A stretch of DNA of 64,000 nt from Calditerrivibrio sp. (lineage in GTDB: Bacteria; Chrysiogenota; Deferribacteres; Deferribacterales; Calditerrivibrionaceae). The notes below the pieces were generated by a model that was not told the origin of the DNA, ran no database searches, and saw nothing but the letters and a program-made list of their open reading frames with translations. Shown here one piece after another: positions 54,435 to 63,703 of this stretch. The stretch lies in the NCBI GenBank assembly GCA_026415135.1, contig JAOAHS010000009.1:1-64000 (forward strand), given 5' to 3'. The translations under genes were made by a program, and so were the position numbers. Numbering within the stretch: the stretch's first letter is position 1; the number at the start of each line of letters is the position of its first letter.

Positions 54435-54464
54435 ACTATAATATATTTTTCTATTTATTTTCAA
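54435..54464 (-). promoter_or_regulatory. Promoter of HNH-alaS
   Basis: On the minus strand TTGAAA (54459-54464), 18 nt, TATAGT (54435-54440), then 8 nt to the ATG at 54426. The leader would be only 1-2 nt. Confidence 0.55.
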
Positions 54465-54512
54465 GCGAAATTTTGCTAAAAGGGATGGCTAAAAATTTTA
54501 AGGGGTAAGTTT

Positions 54513-56105
54513 ATGGAAAAAACAGAACACAGCGGTCTTGAGGCACATGGTTTTAAAAACCTAAAGAGGATCCATTGGAACCTCTCCACACCAGAACTAT
54601 ATGAAGAGATTATCAAAAGACAAGAAGGTATTTTAGCCCACTTAGGGCCAATAGTTGTAAGAACAGGCCATCACACAGGTAGATCACCCAACGATAAGTT
54701 TATCGTTGATGATGGCGTTTATAGCAAAGATGTAAACTGGTCAAAGGATAACAAACCTATCTCCAAAGAAAATTTCGAAAGGATATATGCAAGAATTCAG
54801 GCCTATTTGCAGACAAAAGAGGTTTTTGTTCAGGAGTTGTATGCTGGAGCAGATAAGGAATACCAAATCAAAGTAAGGGTCATCACAGAAACAGCCTGGC
54901 ACAATCTTTTTGCCAGAAACATGTTTATCAGGGAATATGATAAGGATAAACTTAAGGACTTTCAACCTGATTTTACCGTTATAAATGTACCAAGATTTCA
55001 TGCAATACCAGAAATAGATGGCACAAATTCGGAAACATTTATCATTTTAAACCTTGAGAAAAAAGTGGTCATCATAGGTGGTACAAGTTATGCCGGCGAA
55101 ATAAAAAAGTCTATATTTACAGTAATGAATTATCTTCTACCAAAAAAAGGTGTATTATCTATGCACTGCTCTGCAAATGTTGGAAAGAAAGGTGATGTTG
55201 CACTCTTTTTCGGATTATCTGGCACAGGTAAAACTACACTTTCCACTGATCCAGAAAGGGCCCTTGTTGGTGATGATGAACATGGTTGGAGTGATAAAGG
55301 AATTTTTAATATAGAGGGTGGTTGTTACGCAAAAGTGATAAAACTTTCTCAAAAATCTGAACCAGACATATATGAATGCACTAGAAAATTTGGAACCATA
55401 CTTGAGAACGTTACCATCGACGTTATAACCAGAAGAATAGATTTAGATGACGATTCCCTTACAGAAAATACAAGGGCATCTTATCCGATAACACATCTAC
55501 CCAATATCGTCCCAGACGGCATAGCTGGTATACCATCCAATATAATATTTTTAACCTATGATGCTTTTGGAGTGTTGCCCCCAGTGGCAAAACTAAATAT
55601 GAACCAAGCAATGTTCCACTTTATTTCGGGATATACAGCAAGAGTAGCTGGCACTGAAAAAGGGGTAAAAGAACCCAAATCTGTATTTAGTGCATGCTTT
55701 GGTGCCCCTTTTATGGTACACCACCCATCAGTTTATGCCAAAATCCTCGGAGAAAAGATGTGCAAATATAATACCAAATGCTGGTTAGTGAATACAGGGC
55801 TTACAGGTGGTCCCCATGGAATTGGTAAAAGGTTCTCAATAGAATACACAAGAAGGATAATCAAATCAATATTGGACAATGAACTGGACAACATCCCTTT
55901 TAATGAAGATCCTACATTTGGATTTTTAGTACCGACATCTATACCAGATCTGCCAGCAAGCATTTTAAATCCAAGAAATTCTTGGGAAGATAAGTCTAAG
56001 TACGATGAAACGATTCAAAAATTAGCCCGTGATTTTAAAGAGAATTTCCAAAAATATAAAGATAAAATAGATGAAGAGATATTAAAAGGTGCACCAAAAT
56101 GCTAA
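54513..56105 (+). CDS. pckA: ATP-dependent phosphoenolpyruvate carboxykinase
   Basis: A 530-residue enzyme that converts oxaloacetate and ATP to phosphoenolpyruvate, CO2 and ADP. It has the kinase-type loop GLSGTGKTTLST, the metal site DDEHGW, RTGHHTGRSPNDKF in the substrate site, and ARVAGTEKG near the C-terminal third. This is the ATP-using bacterial form rather than the GTP form. An AAGGGG ribosome site precedes the ATG. It stands alone, convergent with acnA. Confidence 0.96.
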   Translation: MEKTEHSGLEAHGFKNLKRIHWNLSTPELYEEIIKRQEGILAHLGPIVVRTGHHTGRSPNDKFIVDDGVYSKDVNWSKDNKPISKENFERIYARIQAYLQTKEVFVQELYAGADKEYQIKVRVITETAWHNLFARNMFIREYDKDKLKDFQPDFTVINVPRFHAIPEIDGTNSETFIILNLEKKVVIIGGTSYAGEIKKSIFTVMNYLLPKKGVLSMHCSANVGKKGDVALFFGLSGTGKTTLSTDPERALVGDDEHGWSDKGIFNIEGGCYAKVIKLSQKSEPDIYECTRKFGTILENVTIDVITRRIDLDDDSLTENTRASYPITHLPNIVPDGIAGIPSNIIFLTYDAFGVLPPVAKLNMNQAMFHFISGYTARVAGTEKGVKEPKSVFSACFGAPFMVHHPSVYAKILGEKMCKYNTKCWLVNTGLTGGPHGIGKRFSIEYTRRIIKSILDNELDNIPFNEDPTFGFLVPTSIPDLPASILNPRNSWEDKSKYDETIQKLARDFKENFQKYKDKIDEEILKGAPKC

Positions 56106-56108
56106 AAC

Positions 56109-56133
56109 AAACAGGGGTACACCTCCCCTGTTT
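56109..56133. terminator. Bidirectional hairpin between pckA and acnA
   Basis: AAACAGGGG and CCCCTGTTT form a perfect 9-bp stem with a 7-nt loop between the two convergent stop codons. T-runs are short, but both genes need a terminator here and no other structure is present. Confidence 0.8.
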
Positions 56134-56135
56134 GA

Positions 56136-58769
56136 TTATAAAAACCTCCTCAAAACGTAAGGTAAAATCCCACCATTGAGATAATATTCCACTTCAATCT
56201 GGGTATCAAGCCTTGCTACCACTTCAAACACTGTCTTACCACCATCCTGTCTAACTGCTTCTACAGAAATTGTTTTACGAGGATATATCTGCTGTATACC
56301 TTTCAAATTAAAAACCTCATCACCTTTAAGACCTAAGGATTGCCAGCTTTCTCCATCTTTAAACTGCAGTGGAAGAACACCCATTCCAACCAAATTACTT
56401 TTGTGTATCCTTTCAAAAGACTCTGCAATTACAGCTTTAATACCGAGAAGTCTTGTCCCTTTAGCAGCCCAATCCCTCGATGAACCGGTACCATATTCTT
56501 TACCAGCTAAAACTATTAAAGGGGTATTATCCTTTTTATATTCCATAGCCACATCATAAACAAAGCCTAATCTTCTTTCTGGATATTTAATAGTCCAGGA
56601 CCCCTCCTTATCCACCATTTTATTTTTAAGTCTAATATTGCCAAAAGTCCCCCTTATCATCACTTCGTGATTACCTCTTCTTGAGCCATAAGAGTTAAAA
56701 TCATATTCCCCAACACCTTTTGAAATGAGATATTTACCAGCAGGATAATCAGGATCTATTTCACCTGCAGGAGAAATATGATCAGTGGTAATTGAATCAC
56801 CTAACATTAACAACACCCTTGCACCTAAAATATCATAGCTCTCACTTAAAGTGGAATCAAAATCATCGAAATATGGAGGTTTTTTGATATATGTAGATCT
56901 TTCCTGCCAGTTATAAATTTTATCATTGCGGACATTTAAACGCTTCCAAAATTCATCCCCATCAAATATCTTAGCATACTCCCTTTTAAAATCAGCTTTT
57001 GTAAAAACATGCTCAAGTATTTCCTCTATCTCTTCACTTTTAGGCCAGATATCTTTGAGCATCACCTTTTCACCATAGGGTGTAAAACCAATAGGTTCAG
57101 AGGTAAAATCTATATCAATGTTGCCTGCCAAAGCATACGCAACTACAAGGATAGGGCTAGATAGATAATTCGACTTTACAAGCTGATGTATCCTTGCCTC
57201 AAAATTTCTATTGCCCGAAAGAACAGAGGCTACATTTAAGTTATTCTCCACTATCACTTTTTCTATTTCAGTCAATAAAGGACCACTGTTACCTATACAG
57301 GTCGTACAACCATAGGCGGTAACATGAAAACCCAAAGCCTCCAAATAAGGTAACAGATTAGCTTTCTTTAAGTATGCTTCCACTACCTTTGAACCTGGCG
57401 CTAAGGATGTCTTTACATACGGTTTTACTTTCAAACCTTTTTTAACAGCATTCCTAGCCAACAATCCTGCTCCGATCATAACATATGGGTTTGAAGTATT
57501 TGTACAAGATGTAATCGCTGCAATAACTACACTACCATCCCTGATATTAACAGGGGTATCATTTAATGTAATAGTCACAATGGTATCTTTTTTCGAAGCG
57601 GAAACACGTGTTTTAACATCTTTTAAAGATATCCTATCCTGTGGTCTTGAAGGCCCTGCTATGGAAGGCTCAATGGAACCCAAATCTATCTCTAACACAT
57701 CTGTATAATCTACCTTCTCCTGACCTGTATAGTACAAACCTATCTTTTTAGCATATATCTCAAGGATATCAGCATACTTCTCTCTATTGGTAAGTTTAAG
57801 ATAGTCAATTGTTTTTTTATCTATAGGAAATATCCCTAATGTTGCACCAAACTCTGGTGTCATATTAGAGATTGTGGCTCTGTCTGTAATAGAAAGTGTT
57901 TTGATACCTGGGCCAAAATACTCCACAAACTTATCCACTACCCCATATCGGCGCAACTTCTCGGTAATTGTCAAAATTAGATCTGTTGCCGTAACCCCTT
58001 CTTTAAGTTCACCAACAAGTTTTACACCGATAACCTCTGGTATTGGCATATAGTAAGGTTGCCCCAGCATAACTGCTTCCGCTTCAATACCACCCACACC
58101 CCAACCCATTACACCTATACCATTTACCATAGGGGTATGGGAATCTGTCCCGATACAGGTATCAGGATAGACAAGCTTTCCCTGTTTCCTTTCCTCCACG
58201 ACAACAACTTTTGCTAAATATTCAAGGTTTACTTGATGACAGATACCAGAATTCGGTGGCACAACCCTGAAATTATGAAAAGCCTTTTGTGCCCATTTCA
58301 AAAACTTGTACCTCTCTTCATTTCTTTTATACTCTAAGAAAACATTTTTGTTGATACTATCAGAAGTCCCGTAGTAGTCGATCTGAACAGAGTGATCTAC
58401 TACAAGATCCACGGGAACCAAAGGATTTATCTTTTCTGGGTTCTTACCCAAACTAACCATCGCATCCCTCATGGCAGCAAGATCAACAACAGCTGGAACA
58501 CCAGTGAAATCCTGCATCAGCACCCTAATCGGTTTATAGGGGATCTCCACCGGGGAATCCTGCTTCTTCTTCCAACCCGCAACATTCTTAACATCCTTCT
58601 CAGTTATAATTTCCTCATCTAAATTCCTTAAGATATTCTCCAAAAGTATCTTTATCGAATACGGGAGCCTTTTTATATCAAAACCATCTTTGGATAGCTT
58701 GTTTATATCATAGTAATAATACTCTTTTTCTTCAAACTCAAAACTGCTCAAAAACTTCTCCTTTTCCAT
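56136..58769 (-). CDS. acnA: Aconitate hydratase, AcnA type
   Basis: An 877-residue protein from the ATG at 58769; a TTG four codons upstream lies in the GGGGG ribosome site. It interconverts citrate and isocitrate in the TCA cycle. The iron-sulfur cysteines are in SCTNTSNP and GCTTCIGNSG. Other AcnA/IRP signatures are VPVDLVVDHSVQ, GTDSHTPMVNGIGVMGWGVGGIEAEA, LGDSITTDHISPAG and KEYGTGSSRDWAAKG. This is the IRP-like A type, not AcnB. Confidence 0.95.
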   Translation of the reverse strand: MEKEKFLSSFEFEEKEYYYYDINKLSKDGFDIKRLPYSIKILLENILRNLDEEIITEKDVKNVAGWKKKQDSPVEIPYKPIRVLMQDFTGVPAVVDLAAMRDAMVSLGKNPEKINPLVPVDLVVDHSVQIDYYGTSDSINKNVFLEYKRNEERYKFLKWAQKAFHNFRVVPPNSGICHQVNLEYLAKVVVVEERKQGKLVYPDTCIGTDSHTPMVNGIGVMGWGVGGIEAEAVMLGQPYYMPIPEVIGVKLVGELKEGVTATDLILTITEKLRRYGVVDKFVEYFGPGIKTLSITDRATISNMTPEFGATLGIFPIDKKTIDYLKLTNREKYADILEIYAKKIGLYYTGQEKVDYTDVLEIDLGSIEPSIAGPSRPQDRISLKDVKTRVSASKKDTIVTITLNDTPVNIRDGSVVIAAITSCTNTSNPYVMIGAGLLARNAVKKGLKVKPYVKTSLAPGSKVVEAYLKKANLLPYLEALGFHVTAYGCTTCIGNSGPLLTEIEKVIVENNLNVASVLSGNRNFEARIHQLVKSNYLSSPILVVAYALAGNIDIDFTSEPIGFTPYGEKVMLKDIWPKSEEIEEILEHVFTKADFKREYAKIFDGDEFWKRLNVRNDKIYNWQERSTYIKKPPYFDDFDSTLSESYDILGARVLLMLGDSITTDHISPAGEIDPDYPAGKYLISKGVGEYDFNSYGSRRGNHEVMIRGTFGNIRLKNKMVDKEGSWTIKYPERRLGFVYDVAMEYKKDNTPLIVLAGKEYGTGSSRDWAAKGTRLLGIKAVIAESFERIHKSNLVGMGVLPLQFKDGESWQSLGLKGDEVFNLKGIQQIYPRKTISVEAVRQDGGKTVFEVVARLDTQIEVEYYLNGGILPYVLRRFL

Positions 58770-58812
58770 ACAAACCCCCAAACGATGAACTTTTTGACTT
58801 TTATCTTTTCTG

Positions 58813-58841
58813 ATTTTAATATACTAGAACAAATTTGTAAA
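58813..58841 (-). promoter_or_regulatory. Promoter of acnA
   Basis: On the minus strand TTTACA (58836-58841), 17 nt, TAAAAT (58813-58818), ending 43 nt before the ATG at 58769. The 132-bp gap is divergent; the cupin gene on the other strand has a possible TAATAT -10 but no clear -35. Confidence 0.55.
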
Positions 58842-58901
58842 CTAAATATTTGCTTTTTTTGTTTAGTTGTAATATAAAAAATAAAAAAATGAGGTGCTTC
58901 T

Positions 58902-59249
58902 ATGTTTGTTGGGCATTTATCTGATGTTAAAGGGGTTAATTATGAAACAGATGAGATCAAAGGTGTCATTAAACAGGTAGCTATAGGAAAAAAAGAAGGC
59001 TGGGATGATTATGTAATGAGGGTCTTTACAATAAAAAATGGAGGTAATACTCCCAGACATAGCCATGATTGGTGCCATGTAAACTACGTAATAGAAGGAG
59101 AAGGTACCCTTTTTTTAGACGGCAAGGAGTATGAGGTTAAAGCTGGTTCCATAGCCTATATACCCAACAACAAAGAACACCAATTTAAAGCCAACAAAGG
59201 TTCAGATATAAAATTTATATGTATAGTCCCAGAAAAAGGAGAATATTAA
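58902..59249 (+). CDS. Small single-domain cupin
   Basis: A 115-residue cupin. Motif 1 is PRHSHDWCHVNYVIEGEG with histidines for a metal site, and motif 2 is KAGSIAYIPNNKEHQFKA. The substrate and reaction are unknown; such proteins can be sugar isomerases, dioxygenases or simply ligand-binding. A GAGGTG ribosome site precedes the ATG. The Dsb-like gene follows after 13 bp. Confidence 0.85.
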   Translation: MFVGHLSDVKGVNYETDEIKGVIKQVAIGKKEGWDDYVMRVFTIKNGGNTPRHSHDWCHVNYVIEGEGTLFLDGKEYEVKAGSIAYIPNNKEHQFKANKGSDIKFICIVPEKGEY

Positions 59250-59262
59250 AAGGAGAAAAAAG

Positions 59263-60087
59263 ATGAGACTATTTTTTACTTTATTACTAACTTTCATTAC
59301 CACATCTCTTTTTGCGAACGATATCGAAAAAAACCTTGAAAAAAATCTTCTGCTAAACTTTGAAAAACGAGGTATAAAAGATGTAACAATAGACGTTGAT
59401 GTAATAAAAGAGATTGATGAGGTAAAGGGGTATTATCTTGTAAAAGCTACAATTATTGACAAAAAAAACAATAAAAAAGTGGATCAGTACCTGGTTAGCA
59501 ACGGTAATATTTTACTTCCAGATATTATAGACATAACAAAAGGTAACAGCATAGTAAAAGACCTTATTTTTTCTTATGATGTGACCAACGTCGATGTTTC
59601 AAAGTTAACCCTTATCTATGGGAACAAAAATGCAAAAAATGTTATAGTTAAAGTATCCGACTTTGAATGCCCATATTGTAGAAAAGCCAATGAATATCTC
59701 GAAACGAAGTTAAATAACAACAAAAAAGAGGTAGCAGTCTATCTACTCCATTACCCTCTTTCAATCCACAAAAAAGCAAATCTATATGCAAGGATCTTAG
59801 AGGCTGGTCTTAAGTTGGGTAAAAATTTCACCAACGAACTATACTCTGGCAAATACGATAACATGGAAGAATCTAAAATAATAGAAACTTTTGGGCAGAT
59901 GACAGGTAAAAAAGTCGATTTTGAAAAGCTATTAAACTCCAAAGAAATAGCCGATAAAATCAAATCACACATGGAATATGCTGAAAAATTGGGGATAAAT
60001 TCTACTCCTATTATTTTTATAAATGGTAGAAAGGTAGAAGGCTATAACACGCAACTCATAGACAAAGGTTTTTCAATGATGAAATAA
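59263..60087 (+). CDS. Periplasmic thiol-disulfide oxidoreductase, DsbC/DsbA-like
   Basis: A 274-residue protein with a signal peptide ending near LFAND. Residues about 20-105 are an N-terminal domain with mixed strands that could be a DsbC-like dimerisation or a peptide-binding part. The thioredoxin-fold domain has CPYC (C136, C139) in FECPYCRKANEYL, a helical insertion (about 160-235) and the cis-proline in NSTPIIFING. It probably makes or rearranges disulfides in secreted proteins, of which the window has several. Confidence 0.82.
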   Translation: MRLFFTLLLTFITTSLFANDIEKNLEKNLLLNFEKRGIKDVTIDVDVIKEIDEVKGYYLVKATIIDKKNNKKVDQYLVSNGNILLPDIIDITKGNSIVKDLIFSYDVTNVDVSKLTLIYGNKNAKNVIVKVSDFECPYCRKANEYLETKLNNNKKEVAVYLLHYPLSIHKKANLYARILEAGLKLGKNFTNELYSGKYDNMEESKIIETFGQMTGKKVDFEKLLNSKEIADKIKSHMEYAEKLGINSTPIIFINGRKVEGYNTQLIDKGFSMMK

Positions 60088-60104
60088 ACAGATAGAGGTG
60101 GTGC

Positions 60105-61064
60105 ATGGCTATTCAACCTTTAGATTTTGAAGTACCTATATATGAACTGGAAAAAAAATTAGAAGAGTTAAAGGGTATTTCTGAGATTGTAGATAAAGAT
60201 ATAGAGAGTAAGATCCAAAAACTTGAAGATAGAATTAAAAAGGTCAAAGCAAACATCTACCGCAATCTAACCCCAGCCCAAAAAGTTTTGGTTGCAAGAC
60301 ATCCAAACAGACCATACACGCTTGACTATATTTCAGCACTCTTTGAAGACTTTGTGGAACTTCATGGTGATAGACTGTTCATGGATGATGCTGCAATAGT
60401 GGCTGGTATTGCAAAATTTGAAGGGGAACCATGTGTTGTAATCGGACATCAGAAAGGTAGAAACACCAAAGAAAACATCTTTAGAAACTTTGGAATGCCC
60501 AATCCAGAAGGTTACAGAAAAGCTAAAAGAATATTTGAATTGGCAGATAAGTTTAAAAGGCCTATTTTCACTTTCGTCGATACGCCCGGAGCTTATCCAG
60601 GTATTGGTGCTGAAGAAAGGGGGCAGGCAGAAGCTATTGCTAAAAATCTCTTCGTCATGGCAGGCTTAAAAGTACCGATGATCACTGTGATTACCGGTGA
60701 AGGAGGTAGTGGAGGTGCCCTCGCAATAGCAATGGGCAATAGGGTTCTCATGTTAGAACATTCGATCTATGCAGTTATTAGCCCTGAAGGTTGTGCTTCC
60801 ATTCTATGGAAAGATGCCAGCTATTCCAAAAGAGCCGCAGAAGCCTTGAAACTAACCGCTCAAGACCTCAAATCATTAAACATAATTGATGAAATTATCA
60901 AAGAACCAGTAGGAGGTGCCCACAGGGACCACGAATCCACATTTAACAACGTAAAAAGAGCCCTCAAAAAACATTTCAATGAACTTAAACAGTACTCCCC
61001 AGAAGAACTTTTTGAAATGCGCTACCAAAAATTTAGGAACATGGGTGTATTTACTGAACAGTAG
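60105..61064 (+). CDS. accA: Acetyl-CoA carboxylase carboxyltransferase alpha subunit
   Basis: A 319-residue subunit that with AccD transfers the carboxyl group from biotin to acetyl-CoA to make malonyl-CoA. Signatures are PRPYTLDYI in the N-terminal part, HGDRLFMDDAAIV, GHQKGRNTKENIFRNFGMPNPEGYRKA, FVDTPGAYPGIGAEERGQAEAI and GEGGSGGALAI, ending with AAEALKLTAQDL. AccD is not in the window. A GAGGTG ribosome site precedes the ATG. Confidence 0.97.
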   Translation: MAIQPLDFEVPIYELEKKLEELKGISEIVDKDIESKIQKLEDRIKKVKANIYRNLTPAQKVLVARHPNRPYTLDYISALFEDFVELHGDRLFMDDAAIVAGIAKFEGEPCVVIGHQKGRNTKENIFRNFGMPNPEGYRKAKRIFELADKFKRPIFTFVDTPGAYPGIGAEERGQAEAIAKNLFVMAGLKVPMITVITGEGGSGGALAIAMGNRVLMLEHSIYAVISPEGCASILWKDASYSKRAAEALKLTAQDLKSLNIIDEIIKEPVGGAHRDHESTFNNVKRALKKHFNELKQYSPEELFEMRYQKFRNMGVFTEQ

Positions 61065-61085
61065 CATAATTCTACGGAGCAATAG

Positions 61086-62786
61086 TTGCCATCAGAAATA
61101 ATTATTCTCCCTGAAGAGATCTCCAATAAGATTGCAGCTGGAGAGGTGGTTGAAAAACCATATAATGTTGTCAAAGAACTACTGGAAAACGCTATCGATG
61201 CATCTGCAGATAAAATAGATATAGAGCTGAGAGATGGTGGTTTTTCCCTCATAAAAGTCACAGATAACGGCATAGGAATATTACCTGATGATATACCCAA
61301 AACAATTGAGCGGTTTGCCACTAGCAAGATAAGATCCTTTGAAGATATATACAACTTAAGAACTTATGGCTTTCGGGGAGAAGCTTTAGCAGCTATCAGT
61401 TCGGTTTCCGACTTCAAAATATCATCCAGACGAAATGGTTATGATGGATACACCCTCATAAAAAACTATGGTGAACCCAGTGAAGTCAAGCCATCCCCTA
61501 TCCCTCACGGAACGATTGTCGAAGTATCCAATCTTTTTCAAAAAATTCCGGTTAGAAAAAAATTTCTCAAAAATTCAAACAATGAGTATAAAGAGATTAT
61601 AAAATTCGTCAAACAGTTTGCATCTATTAACTACAACGTTTCCATAACCCTTAGCAACGATGGGGAAATCGTCTTAGATTTCTCTAAAGATAAAAAGATG
61701 TTCGATAGGGTAAAAAAGGTATTCAATGAATCTAATATTTTTGAAGTATGCAATAGATATGACAATCTACGACTCAATGCCGTCATAGGTAATCCCCAAT
61801 GCCAGAAATATCGTAAGGATTATATTATCATAGCAGTAAATAAAAGGATTATAAAAGATTATAATATCCAGCAGGCAGTTATAAATGCTTACAATAGACT
61901 TATCCCTGAAAACAGGTTTCCCTTTGCCGTTCTTGATATACAGATAAGTGGTAATGATGTGGATATAAACGTTCACCCAACAAAATCCTCAGTAAAATTT
62001 TATAACAATAATGATATATTTCTTTTTATCTATGACTCAATAAAAAATGCTCTTTATGAAAACGCTTTGCCCAAATATACCTACAATACATTGAACGATA
62101 ATAACCCCAAACTCTCTGATATTTCAGTAAAAGAATCACATCCCCTTTATGAAATTGATTTATCAAAACAGTTTCAGATAGAAGAAGTCATACAACAAAA
62201 TAAGAGAGAAGATAAAGTCATAGAGAAAGACAATGACAACCTCAAGATAATAGGTCAACTGTTTAAAACTATAATCTTATGTGAAAAAGATAACGAACTC
62301 ATACTTATTGACCAACATATTGCCCATGAAAGGGTACTTTTTGAAAAGTACAAAAAATCTTCAACCTTCATCCCTACCATAACTCTTTATGAACCAATAC
62401 TGCTAGATTTAGAAAGTGATGAAGTAGATTTATTTAAAAATCTTTTAGATAGTTTGAAAAAATACGGATTTAATATGGAGTTTTTTGGAAAAAAAAGCAT
62501 TAAAATAACAACAATACCCACTTATGTAATCAAAAAAGATCCAACAGAAGAGATAAAAAATATAGTATCCGAACTAATATCATTAAAAATACCTGATGAT
62601 GATAAACTCCCACTTATTTTATCCTGTAAAAATGCGATAAAATCAGGCGACTACCTCACAACCTTTGAAATGGAAGAAATTGTCAGAAATTTATTTCAAA
62701 CATCAAATCCCTACACCTGCCCACATGGTAGACCTATCTTCATTAGTATATCTAAAGAAACTATCTTTAAGAAATTTCAAAGATGA
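61086..62786 (+). CDS. mutL: DNA mismatch repair protein MutL
   Basis: A 566-residue GHKL ATPase starting at TTG behind CGGAG. The ATPase motifs are ENAIDASADKI, DNGIGI and TYGFRGEALAAI. The C-terminal dimerisation domain has DQHIAHERVLFE, close to the endonuclease motif DQHA-x2-E-x4-E (the alanine is isoleucine here), and the zinc-type CPHGRP. It is therefore a nicking MutL, fitting bacteria without MutH. It overlaps miaA by 4 bp, the same order as in many bacteria. Confidence 0.95.
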   Translation: MPSEIIILPEEISNKIAAGEVVEKPYNVVKELLENAIDASADKIDIELRDGGFSLIKVTDNGIGILPDDIPKTIERFATSKIRSFEDIYNLRTYGFRGEALAAISSVSDFKISSRRNGYDGYTLIKNYGEPSEVKPSPIPHGTIVEVSNLFQKIPVRKKFLKNSNNEYKEIIKFVKQFASINYNVSITLSNDGEIVLDFSKDKKMFDRVKKVFNESNIFEVCNRYDNLRLNAVIGNPQCQKYRKDYIIIAVNKRIIKDYNIQQAVINAYNRLIPENRFPFAVLDIQISGNDVDINVHPTKSSVKFYNNNDIFLFIYDSIKNALYENALPKYTYNTLNDNNPKLSDISVKESHPLYEIDLSKQFQIEEVIQQNKREDKVIEKDNDNLKIIGQLFKTIILCEKDNELILIDQHIAHERVLFEKYKKSSTFIPTITLYEPILLDLESDEVDLFKNLLDSLKKYGFNMEFFGKKSIKITTIPTYVIKKDPTEEIKNIVSELISLKIPDDDKLPLILSCKNAIKSGDYLTTFEMEEIVRNLFQTSNPYTCPHGRPIFISISKETIFKKFQR

Positions 62787-63703
62787 AGATTCCAATAATC
62801 ACTGGTTACACAGCTACAGGGAAAACTGAGATCGCCCTCCTGATATCAAAATACCTCCCAGTTGAAATAATCAGTGCAGATGCGTTTCAGGTCTATAAAT
62901 ACATGGATATAGGTACAGCCAAACCATCCAAAGAGGAACTTTCAGCAGTTAAACACCATTTAATAGACATCTTAGAACCAGACGAAACCTATTCGGCTGG
63001 AGTCTTTTTTGAAAAAGCGGAACAACTGATTGAAGAGATTTCAAAAAGATGTAAAATACCTATAATTGTTGGAGGAACTGGCCTTTATGTTGAAACACTA
63101 AAAAAAGGGCTCTTTGTGGAACCAGCATTGATAAAAGAACTTAGACCATCGATTGAAAAAGAGCTATCATCCAAAGGTATATCCTATTTCTACCAAGCTC
63201 TTCTACAAAAAGATCCCATATATGCCCAAAAAATCTCAAAAAATGACAGGAACAAGATATTAAGAGCTTTTGAAATAATGGAATCCACTGGTCTAACTGT
63301 CACCGAAGCCCATAAAAAATACCATAGACAACCTAAATTTTTATACAATATCTATGTCATTGAAAAAAACAGAATCAAACTATATGATGATATAAATAAA
63401 AGAGTAATTAACATGTTTTCATCCGGCTGGGTAGATGAAGTAAAACGTCTATTGGATAGGGGTTTTTCTCCACAATTACATTCTTTTAAAGCTATAGGGT
63501 ATCGGGAGATTGCCGAATTCCTATGTAACTCAAACATAACCCTTCAACAACTGATAAATTATATACAAACCAAAACAAGGCAATTTGCAAAAAGGCAAAT
63601 AACATGGTTTAAACATATGGATGGTATAAAAAGGGTAGACTATGGGGTTCTGAATATAGACAATCTAGTTCACGATATCGAATTAAACTATTTTGGCAAA
63701 TAG
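62783..63703 (+). CDS. miaA: tRNA dimethylallyltransferase
   Basis: A 306-residue enzyme that adds a dimethylallyl group to A37 of UNN-reading tRNAs. The P-loop reads GYTATGKT. Other signatures are ISADAFQVYKYMDIGTAKPS, HHLIDILEPDETYSAGVF, VGGTGLYVETL, FKAIGYREI and QTKTRQFAKRQITWFKHM. The length is typical. It starts within the mutL stop. Its stop region overlaps the convergent cupin gene by 16 bp. Confidence 0.96.
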   Translation: MKIPIITGYTATGKTEIALLISKYLPVEIISADAFQVYKYMDIGTAKPSKEELSAVKHHLIDILEPDETYSAGVFFEKAEQLIEEISKRCKIPIIVGGTGLYVETLKKGLFVEPALIKELRPSIEKELSSKGISYFYQALLQKDPIYAQKISKNDRNKILRAFEIMESTGLTVTEAHKKYHRQPKFLYNIYVIEKNRIKLYDDINKRVINMFSSGWVDEVKRLLDRGFSPQLHSFKAIGYREIAEFLCNSNITLQQLINYIQTKTRQFAKRQITWFKHMDGIKRVDYGVLNIDNLVHDIELNYFGK

